64,000 nt of DNA, taken from positions 186,001 to 250,000 of the forward strand of contig NZ_MPHJ01000003.1 of NCBI RefSeq assembly GCF_001957125.1. The letters run 5' to 3'. The position numbers were made by a program, and so were the translations under genes. This document shows positions 54,663 to 63,741 of this stretch, piece after piece; position 1 is the first letter of the stretch, and every line of letters begins with the position of its first letter. The notes beneath the pieces are model-generated. The model was not told where the DNA came from. It saw only the letters and a list, made by a program, of their open reading frames with translations, and did no database searches. Origin of the DNA: Shewanella sp. UCD-KL12. Its GTDB lineage: Bacteria; Pseudomonadota; Gammaproteobacteria; Enterobacterales; Shewanellaceae.

Positions 54663-55250
54663 AATACGTTCCTTGTATTACATGCATTTTGTGTAATTGT
54701 AATTGTATTTGCTACTTAGCTTGTTATTTGCCTTACGTACTAAATCAATGTACCGCTTTTTTCCTGTAATGGCGATTTTTTGGTTCGTATAGAGGAGGCT
54801 AAAGCTGCTTGTGATGGAGTGGCGGTATTTCAGCCCTTCTGTGCCGTGACTTCTTTACGTTCATATACAAGCATTATATCTGCTTTATTTATGTCTAGGC
54901 AGGATTGCAATGTTTCTACTTGATACACTAATCGCATCGCTAAAAGAGTAAAACCGAGAAGAGTATGAATATAAGAAAGCCTAAAAAGGTGAAGATTGTT
55001 TATATACTTTTGTTAACAGCTTGTTTAGTCGTCAGCGCAGAATAATCTTCTACTGTACTGGGCTGTCTAATTGCGTATAATCGAGCGGGATTTTGAAAGG
55101 AAGTTAATCCTAAAGTTAGTCAAGGGTTATTGCAAATAGAGCCGTAATTAGTTAAATCGATACTAAATCGCTCATTCTTTTCTATCTTTCACTTTTACTA
55201 GATGCGTCGTTTGACTCGAGTGCTTTGGCTTAAATCTTGGAGATTTATAG
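54663..55250 (+). promoter_or_regulatory. upstream region of the SLBB export gene
   Basis: This 588-bp divergent region precedes the polysaccharide export gene. A GGCGGTA core resembling the ops element of long polysaccharide operons is at 54821-54827, but the rest of the ops/JUMPstart consensus is absent. One tiny frame (54965-55045) is described separately. No sigma54 or sigma28 site was found. Confidence 0.4.
54965..55045 (+). CDS. possible 26-residue hydrophobic peptide
   Basis: An ATG with a GAGAAGAG site upstream opens a 26-residue frame: a lysine-rich start (MNIRKPKKVK) followed by a hydrophobic stretch with an LTAC segment resembling a lipobox. It could be a small membrane peptide, the remnant of a secreted protein gene, or chance. 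Nothing else supports it. Confidence 0.2.
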   Translation: MNIRKPKKVKIVYILLLTACLVVSAE

Positions 55251-58025
55251 GTGTTATTGAAATTCAAAAAGCTCATTATTGCAGGACTTGGTGCAATATG
55301 TTTATTAAGTGGGACTGTTCAGGCTAATACCCCGTCTCCGCAGATGATTGAGCAATTTAAAAAGTTACCCAAAGCTGAGCAAGAAAGAGTGGCAAAGCAG
55401 TATGGACTCGACCCATCAATGCTTGCCTCACCGAGCGGTACAGGCAATCAACAAGATGATTTTAATAACTCTCAACTTATCAACCCTCGTGAAGTTGAGG
55501 ATGAAAAAGCCAAAGAGATGAGAGAGCAACAAATACTCGTTGAAGAAGTCGCTCAATTTCTCAAAGATCAAAAAGATAGAGACACCAAAAAGCTACAGCC
55601 CTATGGTTACGACCTATTCGCAGGTGAACCTACCACTTTTTCACCCGTTTCAGATATTCCAGTACCTAGTGAGTACTTGGTTGGTCCTGGTGATAATATA
55701 AAAGTCCAACTCTATGGCAAAGAAAACAAAGAGTATGATCTGGTTATTAGTCGTGATGGAAGCATTCAGTTTCCGGAGCTAGGTCCAATTTCAGTTTCTG
55801 GATTAAAGTTTGAGGACCTGCGTAAGACGGTCTCTGCTCGTATCAAGCAGCAGATGATAGGGGTTGAGTCGAATATCACCATGGGTGAGCTGCGCTCAAT
55901 CAGAGTATTCGTTGCTGGTGATGCGTATAAACCTGGTTCATATACAGTTTCTAGCCTATCAACTATGACTCAAGCACTTTTTGTCGCGGGCGGTATTGCA
56001 GAGATTGGCTCGCTCAGAAATATTCAACTTAAGCGCAAAGGTAAATTGATTGGTACTTTAGATCTTTATGATCTGCTTATGCGTGGTGACGCCTCTAACG
56101 ATATGCGTTTACGCTCAGGTGATGTGGTATTTATTCCATCAGTAGGCGGACTAGTATCTGTCGATGGTGAAGTTCGTAGACCTGCTATTTATGAGCTAAG
56201 CAAGAATGAAACAATTGGTGATGTTATCCATATGGCTGGTGGCTTGACGGGGGGCGCATACCCTAAAAGCAGCAGTATCGAACGATATAATCAACAAGGC
56301 TTAAGATCGATAAAAAATGTTGATTTGACCAGCGACAGTGAACGTTCTGTTAAAGCTAAAGCCGGTGATATTGTAAAAGTTAAAACCTCTTCTCTACAAT
56401 TTGAAGATGCGATTACAGTCGTTGGTGCGGTAGTTCGTCCTGGTAAGTATCAATGGTATCAAGGTCAAAAAATCAGTGATTTACTTCCATCAGTATGGGG
56501 AGATTTAGCTTCATCAGTTGATCTTGATTACGCAATTATTATCAGAGAGATCAATAAACACGGTGATATTGAAGTTCACCAGTTCTCGCCATCCCAAGCC
56601 ATTGTAGACAAACAGCTAAGCAGTGATCTTCAGCTCAGCCCTCGTGACATTGTGATGTTTTTCAATTTTAGTGATGATACTCAAAATCGCTTCGAACTTA
56701 ACACTTTAGTTAGGGAACGAGTTGAAAAAGTCGTTCAACTTGTTGGAGATAATTCATTATCTAAAGATCTTTTTAAAGCTGGTTTTTCACAACTAGAAAA
56801 TCAAAAATTAAGAGATCGTAGCCAACTAGGCGGCGTCGTCGTTGCACAAGAGCAAGAGGAAGATGATGAAGCTTTAGCGATTAAAGGTGAAGTTAATCGC
56901 ATGATGGCTAACCTGTTTGAAGATCCTGAGCTGATCAAGCTAAGTGGACTGATGAATAGAAGTGAGCTGCTTTACCCTATCATTATGAAGCTCAATCACC
57001 AGAGTCGCTCAGGGACAAGCGTACAAGTTGTAGCCATTAAAGGTCAGGTATACCACGAAGGTATGTATCCTTTACCTGTCAATGCACGTATCTCTGATAT
57101 TGTCAGCGCTGCAGGTGGCTTAAAAGAGGGGGCATACACCTCAAGAGCAGAGCTTACTCGTACAGTGACTCTCGCTGATGGATCAAGTATTACCCATAAG
57201 AATATAGAATTATTACCCGCTCTAAATGGAGACCCAAATGCAGATTTAGTGCTGAAGGGAAGAGATATTCTCACTGTGATGACAACGCCAGAATGGCAGG
57301 AAAATAAATCAGTTGAGATCCGTGGTGAAGTTCGTTTCCCTGGGGTTTATAACATACGTCGTGGTGAAAGCCTTAAGGATGTTATAGAACGTGCTGGTGG
57401 CTTTACTGATTACGCGTATCTTCCTTCATCAGTATTTGTTCGTGAGTCAGTTCGTCTTCAAGAGCAGTTAGAAATTAAAAAGTTAGCCGATCAGCTTCGT
57501 CGTGATATCGCTACTCGTGGTGTTTCAAAAGATGGTGATGTCGTCAATTATTCAGATGTTCAGATGATGCTGATGGATCTTGAAAACATTGAAGCTGTTG
57601 GTCGACTCGTGGTCGATCTATCTGCAATCTCTATTGGTATTGAGCAGGCCGATCTTCAATTAGAAGATTCAGATGTACTTTACGTGCCATCAACTAAGCA
57701 GACTATTGCAGTGATGGGGGAAGTTCAATATGCGGCCACTCACAGGTTTAAAGAGGGTTTAACCTTAGACCAATATTTGAATATGTCTGGTGGGGTTAGA
57801 GAAAGAGCTGATGATGGCAGAACCTATGTTATCAAAGCCAACGGTTCAGTGATGCTACCAAGTCGTTCAATGTGGTTTAGCAGCGAAGACCGCTTGCAGC
57901 CAGGTGACACGATTATTGTACCGCTAGATACCGAATACAAAGATAACTTAACCCTTTGGACTCAGGTAACGAGTATCATCTATAATACAGCCGTAGCATT
58001 TTCATCTATCTCTAATATTAAGTAG
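55251..58025 (+). CDS. SLBB-domain polysaccharide export protein (Wza-like, large)
   Basis: The 924-residue protein has a signal peptide (about 1-25, ending VQA), a Poly_export domain (about 140-215, YLVGPGDNIKVQLYGKEN) and repeated SLBB-type domains (for example SVDGEVRRPAIYELSKNETI, then VEIRGEVRFPGVYNIRRGES and IAVMGEVQYAATHRFKEGLT). It should form the outer-membrane or periplasmic channel for an exopolysaccharide or O-antigen-like polymer. There is no lipobox cysteine at the mature end. Start GTG 55251 is supported by TTGGAG. TTG 55257 is possible. Confidence 0.92.
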   Translation: MLLKFKKLIIAGLGAICLLSGTVQANTPSPQMIEQFKKLPKAEQERVAKQYGLDPSMLASPSGTGNQQDDFNNSQLINPREVEDEKAKEMREQQILVEEVAQFLKDQKDRDTKKLQPYGYDLFAGEPTTFSPVSDIPVPSEYLVGPGDNIKVQLYGKENKEYDLVISRDGSIQFPELGPISVSGLKFEDLRKTVSARIKQQMIGVESNITMGELRSIRVFVAGDAYKPGSYTVSSLSTMTQALFVAGGIAEIGSLRNIQLKRKGKLIGTLDLYDLLMRGDASNDMRLRSGDVVFIPSVGGLVSVDGEVRRPAIYELSKNETIGDVIHMAGGLTGGAYPKSSSIERYNQQGLRSIKNVDLTSDSERSVKAKAGDIVKVKTSSLQFEDAITVVGAVVRPGKYQWYQGQKISDLLPSVWGDLASSVDLDYAIIIREINKHGDIEVHQFSPSQAIVDKQLSSDLQLSPRDIVMFFNFSDDTQNRFELNTLVRERVEKVVQLVGDNSLSKDLFKAGFSQLENQKLRDRSQLGGVVVAQEQEEDDEALAIKGEVNRMMANLFEDPELIKLSGLMNRSELLYPIIMKLNHQSRSGTSVQVVAIKGQVYHEGMYPLPVNARISDIVSAAGGLKEGAYTSRAELTRTVTLADGSSITHKNIELLPALNGDPNADLVLKGRDILTVMTTPEWQENKSVEIRGEVRFPGVYNIRRGESLKDVIERAGGFTDYAYLPSSVFVRESVRLQEQLEIKKLADQLRRDIATRGVSKDGDVVNYSDVQMMLMDLENIEAVGRLVVDLSAISIGIEQADLQLEDSDVLYVPSTKQTIAVMGEVQYAATHRFKEGLTLDQYLNMSGGVRERADDGRTYVIKANGSVMLPSRSMWFSSEDRLQPGDTIIVPLDTEYKDNLTLWTQVTSIIYNTAVAFSSISNIK

Positions 58026-58094
58026 AGATATTAGCTATAAAGTTTGAGTTAATTCACAAAGAGCCTTAAAAAGTTCCTTGTTTGCAAACATGTT

Positions 58095-58143
58095 GTACAT
58101 AAGTTAGCACTGTTTAAATCATTAAGCAGTGCTAACTTTGTAC
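58095..58143 (+). terminator. hairpin terminator after SLBB gene
   Basis: AAGTTAGCACTG (58101-58112) and CAGTGCTAACTT (58127-58138) form a perfect 12-bp stem with a 14-nt loop. Outer GTAC pairs extend it, and a T-rich sequence follows. It divides the export gene from the sugar-transferase gene. Confidence 0.75.
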
Positions 58144-58186
58144 GTTTTTCAAGTTTGATCATCAGTAAGTTAATAGGAAAGCAATC

Positions 58187-59236
58187 ATGGATTTTATAAT
58201 CCCCTTGAGTTGCGCATTTATCGTCTCCTTTATGGCTATCCGTTGGGTTATTCCAATTGCTGAGAAGGTAGGTCTTGTCGATATTCCAGCAGGAAGGAAA
58301 CAACACTCAGGCAGGGTCCCGTTAATTGGTGGCTTTGCAATTTACCTTAGTGTGTTAACGACCAGCATGGTGTTTATTCCAAATAGCCAAGCGCTAAATA
58401 TCTATTTAGTGTCAGCCTCACTACTGTTATTTATTGGTGTTCTGGATGATAAATATGATATTCCGGTAAGGTATCGTCTAGTTGCACAAGTTATCGTCGC
58501 TTCTATGATGATTTTCGGCGCAGGCTTTTACCTTAAAGACCTAGGTAATCTATTTGGGTTTGGTTTAATTAGCCTCAGTGTGGTTGGGGTATTCTTTACT
58601 GTGATAGCTGTAATAGGTGCAATTAATGCGTTTAATATGGTGGATGGTATTGATGGATTAGCTGGTATGCTCAGCCTTATCTCCTTCGCTGGACTGGCTT
58701 TTCTACTTAGTCGTGTTGGCAGTGAGTGGTTTTTATTACCCTTGCTGTTTATAGCTGCCTTGATTGCATATTTAATGTTTAATTTAGGTTGGCCAACTAA
58801 GATACTCAGAAAGGTCTTTATGGGTGATGCGGGTAGCATGCTTATCGGACTAACTGTAGTTTGGTTACTGGTGATAGGTGTTAGCGAAGGTGTTGAGGCA
58901 TTTAGACCTGTTACTGCTCTATATTTTATCGCAATTCCATTAATGGATATGGCTGCGATTATGTTTAGGCGTATTAATAAAGGAGACTCTCCTTTTAAAC
59001 CTGATCGTGACCACCTGCATCATATTTTCATGAGAGCAGGCTTTACCCCAAGACAGTCTTTAGTCATTATCAGCCTTTGCGCTAGCTTAATGACAATTGT
59101 TGGCGTTGTTTCGGAACTTTATCAAGTTCCAGAAGTCATTATGTTCATCAGCTTTATTATTATATTTGCCCTATACAGTTATGCCATCCAGCATGCATGG
59201 CAGATTATTTCACGTTTTAGAAGTCGATTTTTATAA
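58187..59236 (+). CDS. wecA: undecaprenyl-phosphate sugar-1-phosphate transferase (WecA family)
   Basis: This polytopic inner-membrane enzyme attaches a sugar-1-phosphate (GlcNAc in the best-known members) to undecaprenyl phosphate, starting lipid-linked polysaccharide synthesis. The 349-residue protein has the aspartate motif LDDKYDIP, the NAFNMVDGIDGLAG motif, and the C-terminal HHIFMRAGFTPRQ histidine motif, with about ten hydrophobic helices. An AATAGGAAAG site precedes the ATG. It could also use another UDP-sugar, so the symbol is provisional. Confidence 0.88.
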   Translation: MDFIIPLSCAFIVSFMAIRWVIPIAEKVGLVDIPAGRKQHSGRVPLIGGFAIYLSVLTTSMVFIPNSQALNIYLVSASLLLFIGVLDDKYDIPVRYRLVAQVIVASMMIFGAGFYLKDLGNLFGFGLISLSVVGVFFTVIAVIGAINAFNMVDGIDGLAGMLSLISFAGLAFLLSRVGSEWFLLPLLFIAALIAYLMFNLGWPTKILRKVFMGDAGSMLIGLTVVWLLVIGVSEGVEAFRPVTALYFIAIPLMDMAAIMFRRINKGDSPFKPDRDHLHHIFMRAGFTPRQSLVIISLCASLMTIVGVVSELYQVPEVIMFISFIIIFALYSYAIQHAWQIISRFRSRFL

Positions 59237-59269
59237 TTGACTTAATTAGCAATTCAATATTCAGTTGGA

Positions 59270-59698
59270 ATGAGGTCAGATTTGAAAAAGTTACATAGCA
59301 AGTCACGAAAAGGTGCAGGTTTTACCTTGGTTGAGCTTCTCATTGTGATAACTATTCTAGGGTTATTAATGTCACTGGTTGCGCCAAAGATGTTTAGTAA
59401 GGTTAGCTCAACACAACGTAGCACAGCAGTTGCGCAAATGAAAAACCTGGAAACCTCTCTCGATACTTATCGACTCGATGTTGGGTCTTACCCATCAAGT
59501 TTAGCTGAACTAAGAAGCTCGACAAAGCACGGTTGGGACGGCCCATATCTACCTAAAGATGTACCGCTCGATCCTTGGGGTAACGAATATCAGTATCAAT
59601 CACCAGGTGAAGGTGGTTTACCTTATTCGCTAAGATCATTAGGCAAAGATGGTCAAGTTGGTGGCACAGATGACAATGAAGATATTATCCATCAATAA
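59270..59698 (+). CDS. type II secretion major pseudopilin, GspG type
   Basis: The 142-residue protein has a prepilin leader ending in GAG before the mature start FTLVELLIVITILGLLMS and the GspG C-terminal signature (LDPWGNEYQYQSPGEGG, then SLGKDGQVGGTDDNEDI) with the calcium-site acidic residues. It should form the pseudopilus rod. ATG 59270 gives a leader of 17 residues. TTG 59282 with a GAGG site would give a shorter one. Its stop overlaps the next start by one base. Confidence 0.9.
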   Translation: MRSDLKKLHSKSRKGAGFTLVELLIVITILGLLMSLVAPKMFSKVSSTQRSTAVAQMKNLETSLDTYRLDVGSYPSSLAELRSSTKHGWDGPYLPKDVPLDPWGNEYQYQSPGEGGLPYSLRSLGKDGQVGGTDDNEDIIHQ

Positions 59699-61350
59699 TG
59701 AATATTGAAACATTACTATCGCAAGACTTCGCTGTTTCATCAGTCGATTTAGAAAAAGCGAATGCTTATCAAAAACGTGCTAATGGACGCTTAGAAAAGA
59801 TTCTTGTCAACATGGGGGCACTGTCTGAAGAGACATTGCCTCACCTTTATTGCAAGTTGTTGCAACTTCCTTTAGTTAACCTAGAGTCACTTAAAGAGTG
59901 GAACGCTCCTGAGTGGCAGGAAAAAGTCGCTTTATCGAAAATGGTTGAGCAGTCTTGGTACCCTCTTATAAATGAAGAGGGTCATTGGGTCATTGCAGTT
60001 CAAGATCCGTTAAATTTTGATATTCAGCAGCAGCTAGAGTTTTATCAAATCGATTTTTCACTGCAGATCCTGGATGATGAAACCAGTGGATTCTTAGCTA
60101 ATCACTACCAAGATGCTGATCAGCAAGTGGCCGATAATGAACTCTCTACTGATGAAGAGGAGCGTTTAAAGGAGCTGGCTACTGAAGCACCAACGGTTAA
60201 CTTACTGAATTCACTAATCGGTAAAGCGCTAAAGGCCGGTGCGTCAGATATGCACCTAGAACCTTATCAAGAAAAGTATCGCATTCGTTTTCGTATCGAT
60301 GGGGTATTACAAGATATTGAGATGCTTCCTGCGAAGATGCGCTTGCCAATTGCATCACGTTTGAAAATTTTATCAGGCATGGATATCGCCGAAAAGCGTA
60401 AGCCACAAGATGGTAAAATCGAGATGAAGATCGCTTCTGAAGAGTTCGATATCCGTGTCTCTGCTTTGCCTGTTAATGATGGTGAAAGTATAGTGATGCG
60501 CTTCTTGCGAAAAGAAGCGATCAAGTACGATATGGATGTACTTGGCCTCTCCGGTGATATTCGTAACTTGATTGAGGAAGACCTTAAAACCACTGCGGGC
60601 GTCATTCTGCTAACGGGGCCTACAGGTAGTGGTAAGACGACCAGTTTATATACCTTCCTTAACTCAATTAATAACAGCGATGTAAAAATAATTACACTCG
60701 AAGATCCTGTCGAGTATCAACTTGAAGGGGTTAATCAAGTTCAAGTGCAATCTGAGATAGGTTTTGACTTCTCAGCAGGTCTTCGAAGCATAGTAAGGCA
60801 AGATCCCGATGTGATCATGTTAGGTGAAATTCGAGACTCTGAAACAGCACAAATTGCCATGCAGTCTGCTCTAACGGGTCATTTAGTATTTAGTACAGTG
60901 CATACCAATGACGCTGCAAGTGCTTATACGCGTTTGATTGACTTAGGAGCCGAAGAGTTTTTGCTCAATGCGGCGATTACCTCCGTTATCGCACAGCGAC
61001 TGGCTCGAAAACTATGTCAACACTGTGCTGCACCTCACCCTGATGCGGCCGGAGTAATAGAAAAATATCAGCTTAATGACTTAGCCAAGCAATGCGGTGT
61101 AGATATCAACCTTCATGTACCACAAGGTTGCGAACACTGTAATCATAGTGGCTATAGCGGACGAATTGCGATTGTTGAGTATCTGCGTTGTGACGACGAG
61201 ATTAAAAAATTGCCTAAAGATAAGCATTTCCCATTAGTTGCCCGCGAAACGGCTAAGGCGAGGGGATACCGTAACCTTCTTGAAGATGGTTTTTACAAGG
61301 CAATGATAGGTACCACTTCAATAGAGGAAGTGTTGAGGGTTGCTGGTTAA
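59698..61350 (+). CDS. type II secretion / type IV pilus assembly ATPase, GspE type
   Basis: The 550-residue ATPase has an N-terminal T2SSE_N-like domain (about 1-140), the catalytic domain with Walker A GPTGSGKTTSLYTF (about 306-318), the aspartate box LEDPVEYQLEGVNQVQV, Walker B DPDVIMLGEIRD and the HTND histidine box (VHTNDAAS). The tetracysteine zinc module is complete (CQHC and CEHC). It drives pseudopilus assembly. It is coupled to the GspG-type gene upstream and directly adjoins the GspF-type gene. Confidence 0.93.
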   Translation: MNIETLLSQDFAVSSVDLEKANAYQKRANGRLEKILVNMGALSEETLPHLYCKLLQLPLVNLESLKEWNAPEWQEKVALSKMVEQSWYPLINEEGHWVIAVQDPLNFDIQQQLEFYQIDFSLQILDDETSGFLANHYQDADQQVADNELSTDEEERLKELATEAPTVNLLNSLIGKALKAGASDMHLEPYQEKYRIRFRIDGVLQDIEMLPAKMRLPIASRLKILSGMDIAEKRKPQDGKIEMKIASEEFDIRVSALPVNDGESIVMRFLRKEAIKYDMDVLGLSGDIRNLIEEDLKTTAGVILLTGPTGSGKTTSLYTFLNSINNSDVKIITLEDPVEYQLEGVNQVQVQSEIGFDFSAGLRSIVRQDPDVIMLGEIRDSETAQIAMQSALTGHLVFSTVHTNDAASAYTRLIDLGAEEFLLNAAITSVIAQRLARKLCQHCAAPHPDAAGVIEKYQLNDLAKQCGVDINLHVPQGCEHCNHSGYSGRIAIVEYLRCDDEIKKLPKDKHFPLVARETAKARGYRNLLEDGFYKAMIGTTSIEEVLRVAG

Positions 61351-62562
61351 ATGGCGCAATATACGTATAAAGCTTATGACAGTAGCGGCGCTGTAGTCAG
61401 TGGAGAACTTGAAGCAAGTAGTGCAATTCAAGCTAAAGAACAGCTAGTTAAAGACAAACTTCGCCCGGTTCAACTCACTGAAAAAAAGCCCGCTGCAGAA
61501 GGTATAAAGCTTAGCTTTGGCAATAGTAATATTGTCACGCTAGATGATGTCGAATTTGTCACTGCTGAGCTGAGTTTGTTGCTTAACTCAGGGGTTAAAA
61601 TTGATAAAGCCTTGTCTGTGTTGGCAAGGACTAAATCGGGCTCAGCTTTGGCGGAGCTATTAAACAAGCTGTCTAACGACGTGCGTAAAGGTCAAAGTCT
61701 CAGTGATGCGATGGCCAAGCATCCGAAAGTGTTTGATAACTTGTATATCAACCTAGTTACCATCGGTGAGTCCAGTGGTAATTTGGTCGCGGTTTTTGCC
61801 GGGCTTGCACAAGATCTGAAGTACCGCAAAGAGCTTAAAAGTAAGATCACTCAGGCGATCGCCTATCCAACCGTGATTTTACTGGTTTGTATCTGTTCAG
61901 TTTTATTCATCTTCAACTTTGTGGTACCTAAGTTAACCGTGATGTTTGCTGATGCGGCTGAATTACCGATTTATACTGAAATACTGCTTGGTGTGTCTGA
62001 CTGGATCCAGTCTTATCAAGTCCATCTGTTTGTTGTTGTTGCTGCAATCGCCTTTGGTTTTCGCTGGATGATGCAACAGGGACATTTTGCTCATAAGTTT
62101 GATGATGTATTGCTTCAGCTGCCTATACTGCGCAACACTGTCAATCTCATTGAGCGTATCCGTTTTGCCAGTAGTATGTCTTTGATGCTCAATTCCGATG
62201 TGAAGCTCGATCAGGCCTTAGTTTTATCGGCTGGCAGTGTGAAAAACCGTGTGATAGCGCGTAACCTATCGGGTGTTAAAGACAAGGTACGTAAAGGTGA
62301 GCCAATCACTAAAGCACTTAAACAAAGTGGATTGTTTCCCGATCTGTTTATGTCACTGTTAGAAGTGGGTGAAGAGAGCGGCAAAATGGCGCCAGTTTTT
62401 GAAGAGATATCAGATCGCTCTCGCACAGAGTTCTCTAATTGGACCGATAAAATGACCAGCATGATCGAACCTTTAATGATCCTATTTATGGGTGGCATTG
62501 TTGGTTCTGTCGTCGTAGTCATGATGATGAGTATCGTATCTGTTAATGATATCGGCATCTAA
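61351..62562 (+). CDS. type II secretion inner-membrane protein, GspF type
   Basis: The 403-residue protein is the polytopic platform of a pseudopilus machine. It has two GspF domains (about 70-195 and 270-395), with the LVTIGESSGNLVAVFAGLA and LLEVGEESGKMAPVFEEIS signatures, and three membrane helices (about 170-192, 224-246 and 376-398). The start directly follows the GspE-type stop. Confidence 0.93.
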   Translation: MAQYTYKAYDSSGAVVSGELEASSAIQAKEQLVKDKLRPVQLTEKKPAAEGIKLSFGNSNIVTLDDVEFVTAELSLLLNSGVKIDKALSVLARTKSGSALAELLNKLSNDVRKGQSLSDAMAKHPKVFDNLYINLVTIGESSGNLVAVFAGLAQDLKYRKELKSKITQAIAYPTVILLVCICSVLFIFNFVVPKLTVMFADAAELPIYTEILLGVSDWIQSYQVHLFVVVAAIAFGFRWMMQQGHFAHKFDDVLLQLPILRNTVNLIERIRFASSMSLMLNSDVKLDQALVLSAGSVKNRVIARNLSGVKDKVRKGEPITKALKQSGLFPDLFMSLLEVGEESGKMAPVFEEISDRSRTEFSNWTDKMTSMIEPLMILFMGGIVGSVVVVMMMSIVSVNDIGI

Positions 62563-62565
62563 TGC

Positions 62566-63060
62566 ATGGCTAAATCTCACCTTAAACTACCAGCTGACTT
62601 TAGTTCAGAACTAAAAGCTAAAAACAAGCAGAGCTTTGCCCAAAACCAAAAGTTAAGTGCTAAGGGGTTTACCCTTATAGAACTCATCGTAGTCATGCTG
62701 ATTATGAGCATAGTACTGTCTTTAGTTGGCCCATTAACCTTACGTATGTTAGATCGCGCACAAGCCCAGTCAGAATTGATTAGTTTTAAGAATAGTATAA
62801 GCAAAGTCAGTTATATTGCCTTTGCTAGTGCGACAGAGCATTCATTTGAATTAAATAAAGACCAATTGATTGTTTATAAAGCTAATCGCGAACTTCAACA
62901 AACCAAGTTCGATTACTTAAGCTTTGCACCGCAAACGATTACGTTTAATAGTCGTGGTTACCCCTATCCTGAGACCATGGTAATAGAGCTACCGAATAAG
63001 AGTGAAGAGGTTAACCTTTTTAAGCTCGTTGAGGGTGTTGATGCACGTATCGAAGAGTAA
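62566..63060 (+). CDS. minor pseudopilin, GspH type, long leader
   Basis: The 164-residue protein has a prepilin cleavage site (SAKG before FTLIELIVVMLIMSIVLS) after an unusually long leader of about 34 residues rich in K, S, Q and A, and a short C-terminal beta-rich domain. In T2SS the GspH pseudopilin belongs to the initiating tip complex. It is placed between GspF- and GspI-type genes as in standard operons. It overlaps the next gene by about 20 bp. Confidence 0.82.
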   Translation: MAKSHLKLPADFSSELKAKNKQSFAQNQKLSAKGFTLIELIVVMLIMSIVLSLVGPLTLRMLDRAQAQSELISFKNSISKVSYIAFASATEHSFELNKDQLIVYKANRELQQTKFDYLSFAPQTITFNSRGYPYPETMVIELPNKSEEVNLFKLVEGVDARIEE

Positions 63061-63577
63061 TAGCGCTTTGTCTAAAGGTGCCTTGTATAACAATACTTTG
63101 CATAAAAGTGCTTCGCGTAAAAAGACGTTGCATAATAGCCGCAGACAAAGCAGCAAGTTAGTTAACCGCTCGAAAGGCTTTACCTTAGTCGAAGTGATGA
63201 TCGCTGGAGTGATATTGATCATGACGGTTACTGCTATGACGATGGTTTATCGCACGGCAGCGTTATCGAGTGGTAAAGCATCAGATAATGTTGAGTTCAG
63301 TGCCAGTGTCGGTATGATTTTCAATACTATTCAGGGCCATGTACGTGGAGGTAATGCGACTGAAGCTATGAGTGGTGATGGGCATTTAGCTGGCGTTGAT
63401 TATCGCTGGAGTACTGAGCTGATTACTAAGAAAGGCGCAGCAGAAAAGTTTGATATCGATGAAGGTGACTGGGTTGAACAACCTGTTCGATTTTACCTGT
63501 GGAATGTCGAATTAATTGTTTCTCAAGGCAGTAAAGAGCGAGTATATAACTACAAAGAGCTGAGCTGGGAAAGGTAA
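63041..63577 (+). CDS. minor pseudopilin, GspI type, long repetitive leader
   Basis: The prepilin site (RSKG before FTLVEVMIAGVILIMTVTAM) is preceded by a leader of about 46 residues, far longer than the usual 5 to 10. It contains an imperfect 10-residue repeat (KGALYNNTLH and KSASRKKTLH). The mature region is about 130 residues, as for GspI-type tips. ATG 63041 has a GAGGG site and overlaps the upstream gene by 20 bp. GTG 63002 is an alternative but would overlap more. Confidence 0.8.
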   Translation: MHVSKSNSALSKGALYNNTLHKSASRKKTLHNSRRQSSKLVNRSKGFTLVEVMIAGVILIMTVTAMTMVYRTAALSSGKASDNVEFSASVGMIFNTIQGHVRGGNATEAMSGDGHLAGVDYRWSTELITKKGAAEKFDIDEGDWVEQPVRFYLWNVELIVSQGSKERVYNYKELSWER

Positions 63578-63583
63578 GCTTTA

Positions 63584-63618
63584 GCTACGAGCTACGAGCT
63601 ACGAGCTACGAGCTACGA
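63584..63618. repeat. heptanucleotide tandem array (5 units)
   Basis: Five exact tandem copies of GCTACGA lie 7 bp after the GspI-type stop. Seven-base units are prone to slippage. The array is outside any coding frame. Confidence 0.8.
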
Positions 63619-63654
63619 GCCAGCCTAATATCCAGAAGTTAAGAGCCAAGGGCT

Positions 63655-63680
63655 GGATGCTGAAACAAGTTCAGCATGAC
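63655..63680. repeat. dispersed hairpin repeat, copy 2
   Basis: ATGCTGAA and TTCAGCAT form a perfect 8-bp stem with a 5-nt loop. It is the inverted-orientation relative of the element at 45813-45839, with one compensatory C-G to G-C change, and sits between the two heptanucleotide arrays. Confidence 0.65.
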
Positions 63681-63686
63681 AGTGGC

Positions 63687-63732
63687 AAACTTAAAACTTA
63701 AAACTTAAAACTTAAAACTTAAAACTTAAAAC
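63687..63732. repeat. heptanucleotide tandem array (6.5 units)
   Basis: Six exact copies of AAACTTA plus a partial unit end 9 bp before the start of the GspJ-type gene. Length changes here would alter spacing to the ribosome site region of that gene. Confidence 0.8.
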
Positions 63733-63741
63733 CGAGATCGA

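Noticed and set aside
54813..54835. JUMPstart/ops element upstream of the SLBB exporter
   Set aside because: Only the GGCGGTA core is present; the following bases and the upstream 39-bp consensus are missing.
63584..63732. CRISPR-like repeat array
   Set aside because: The units are 7-bp direct tandem repeats without spacers, and no cas genes are present.
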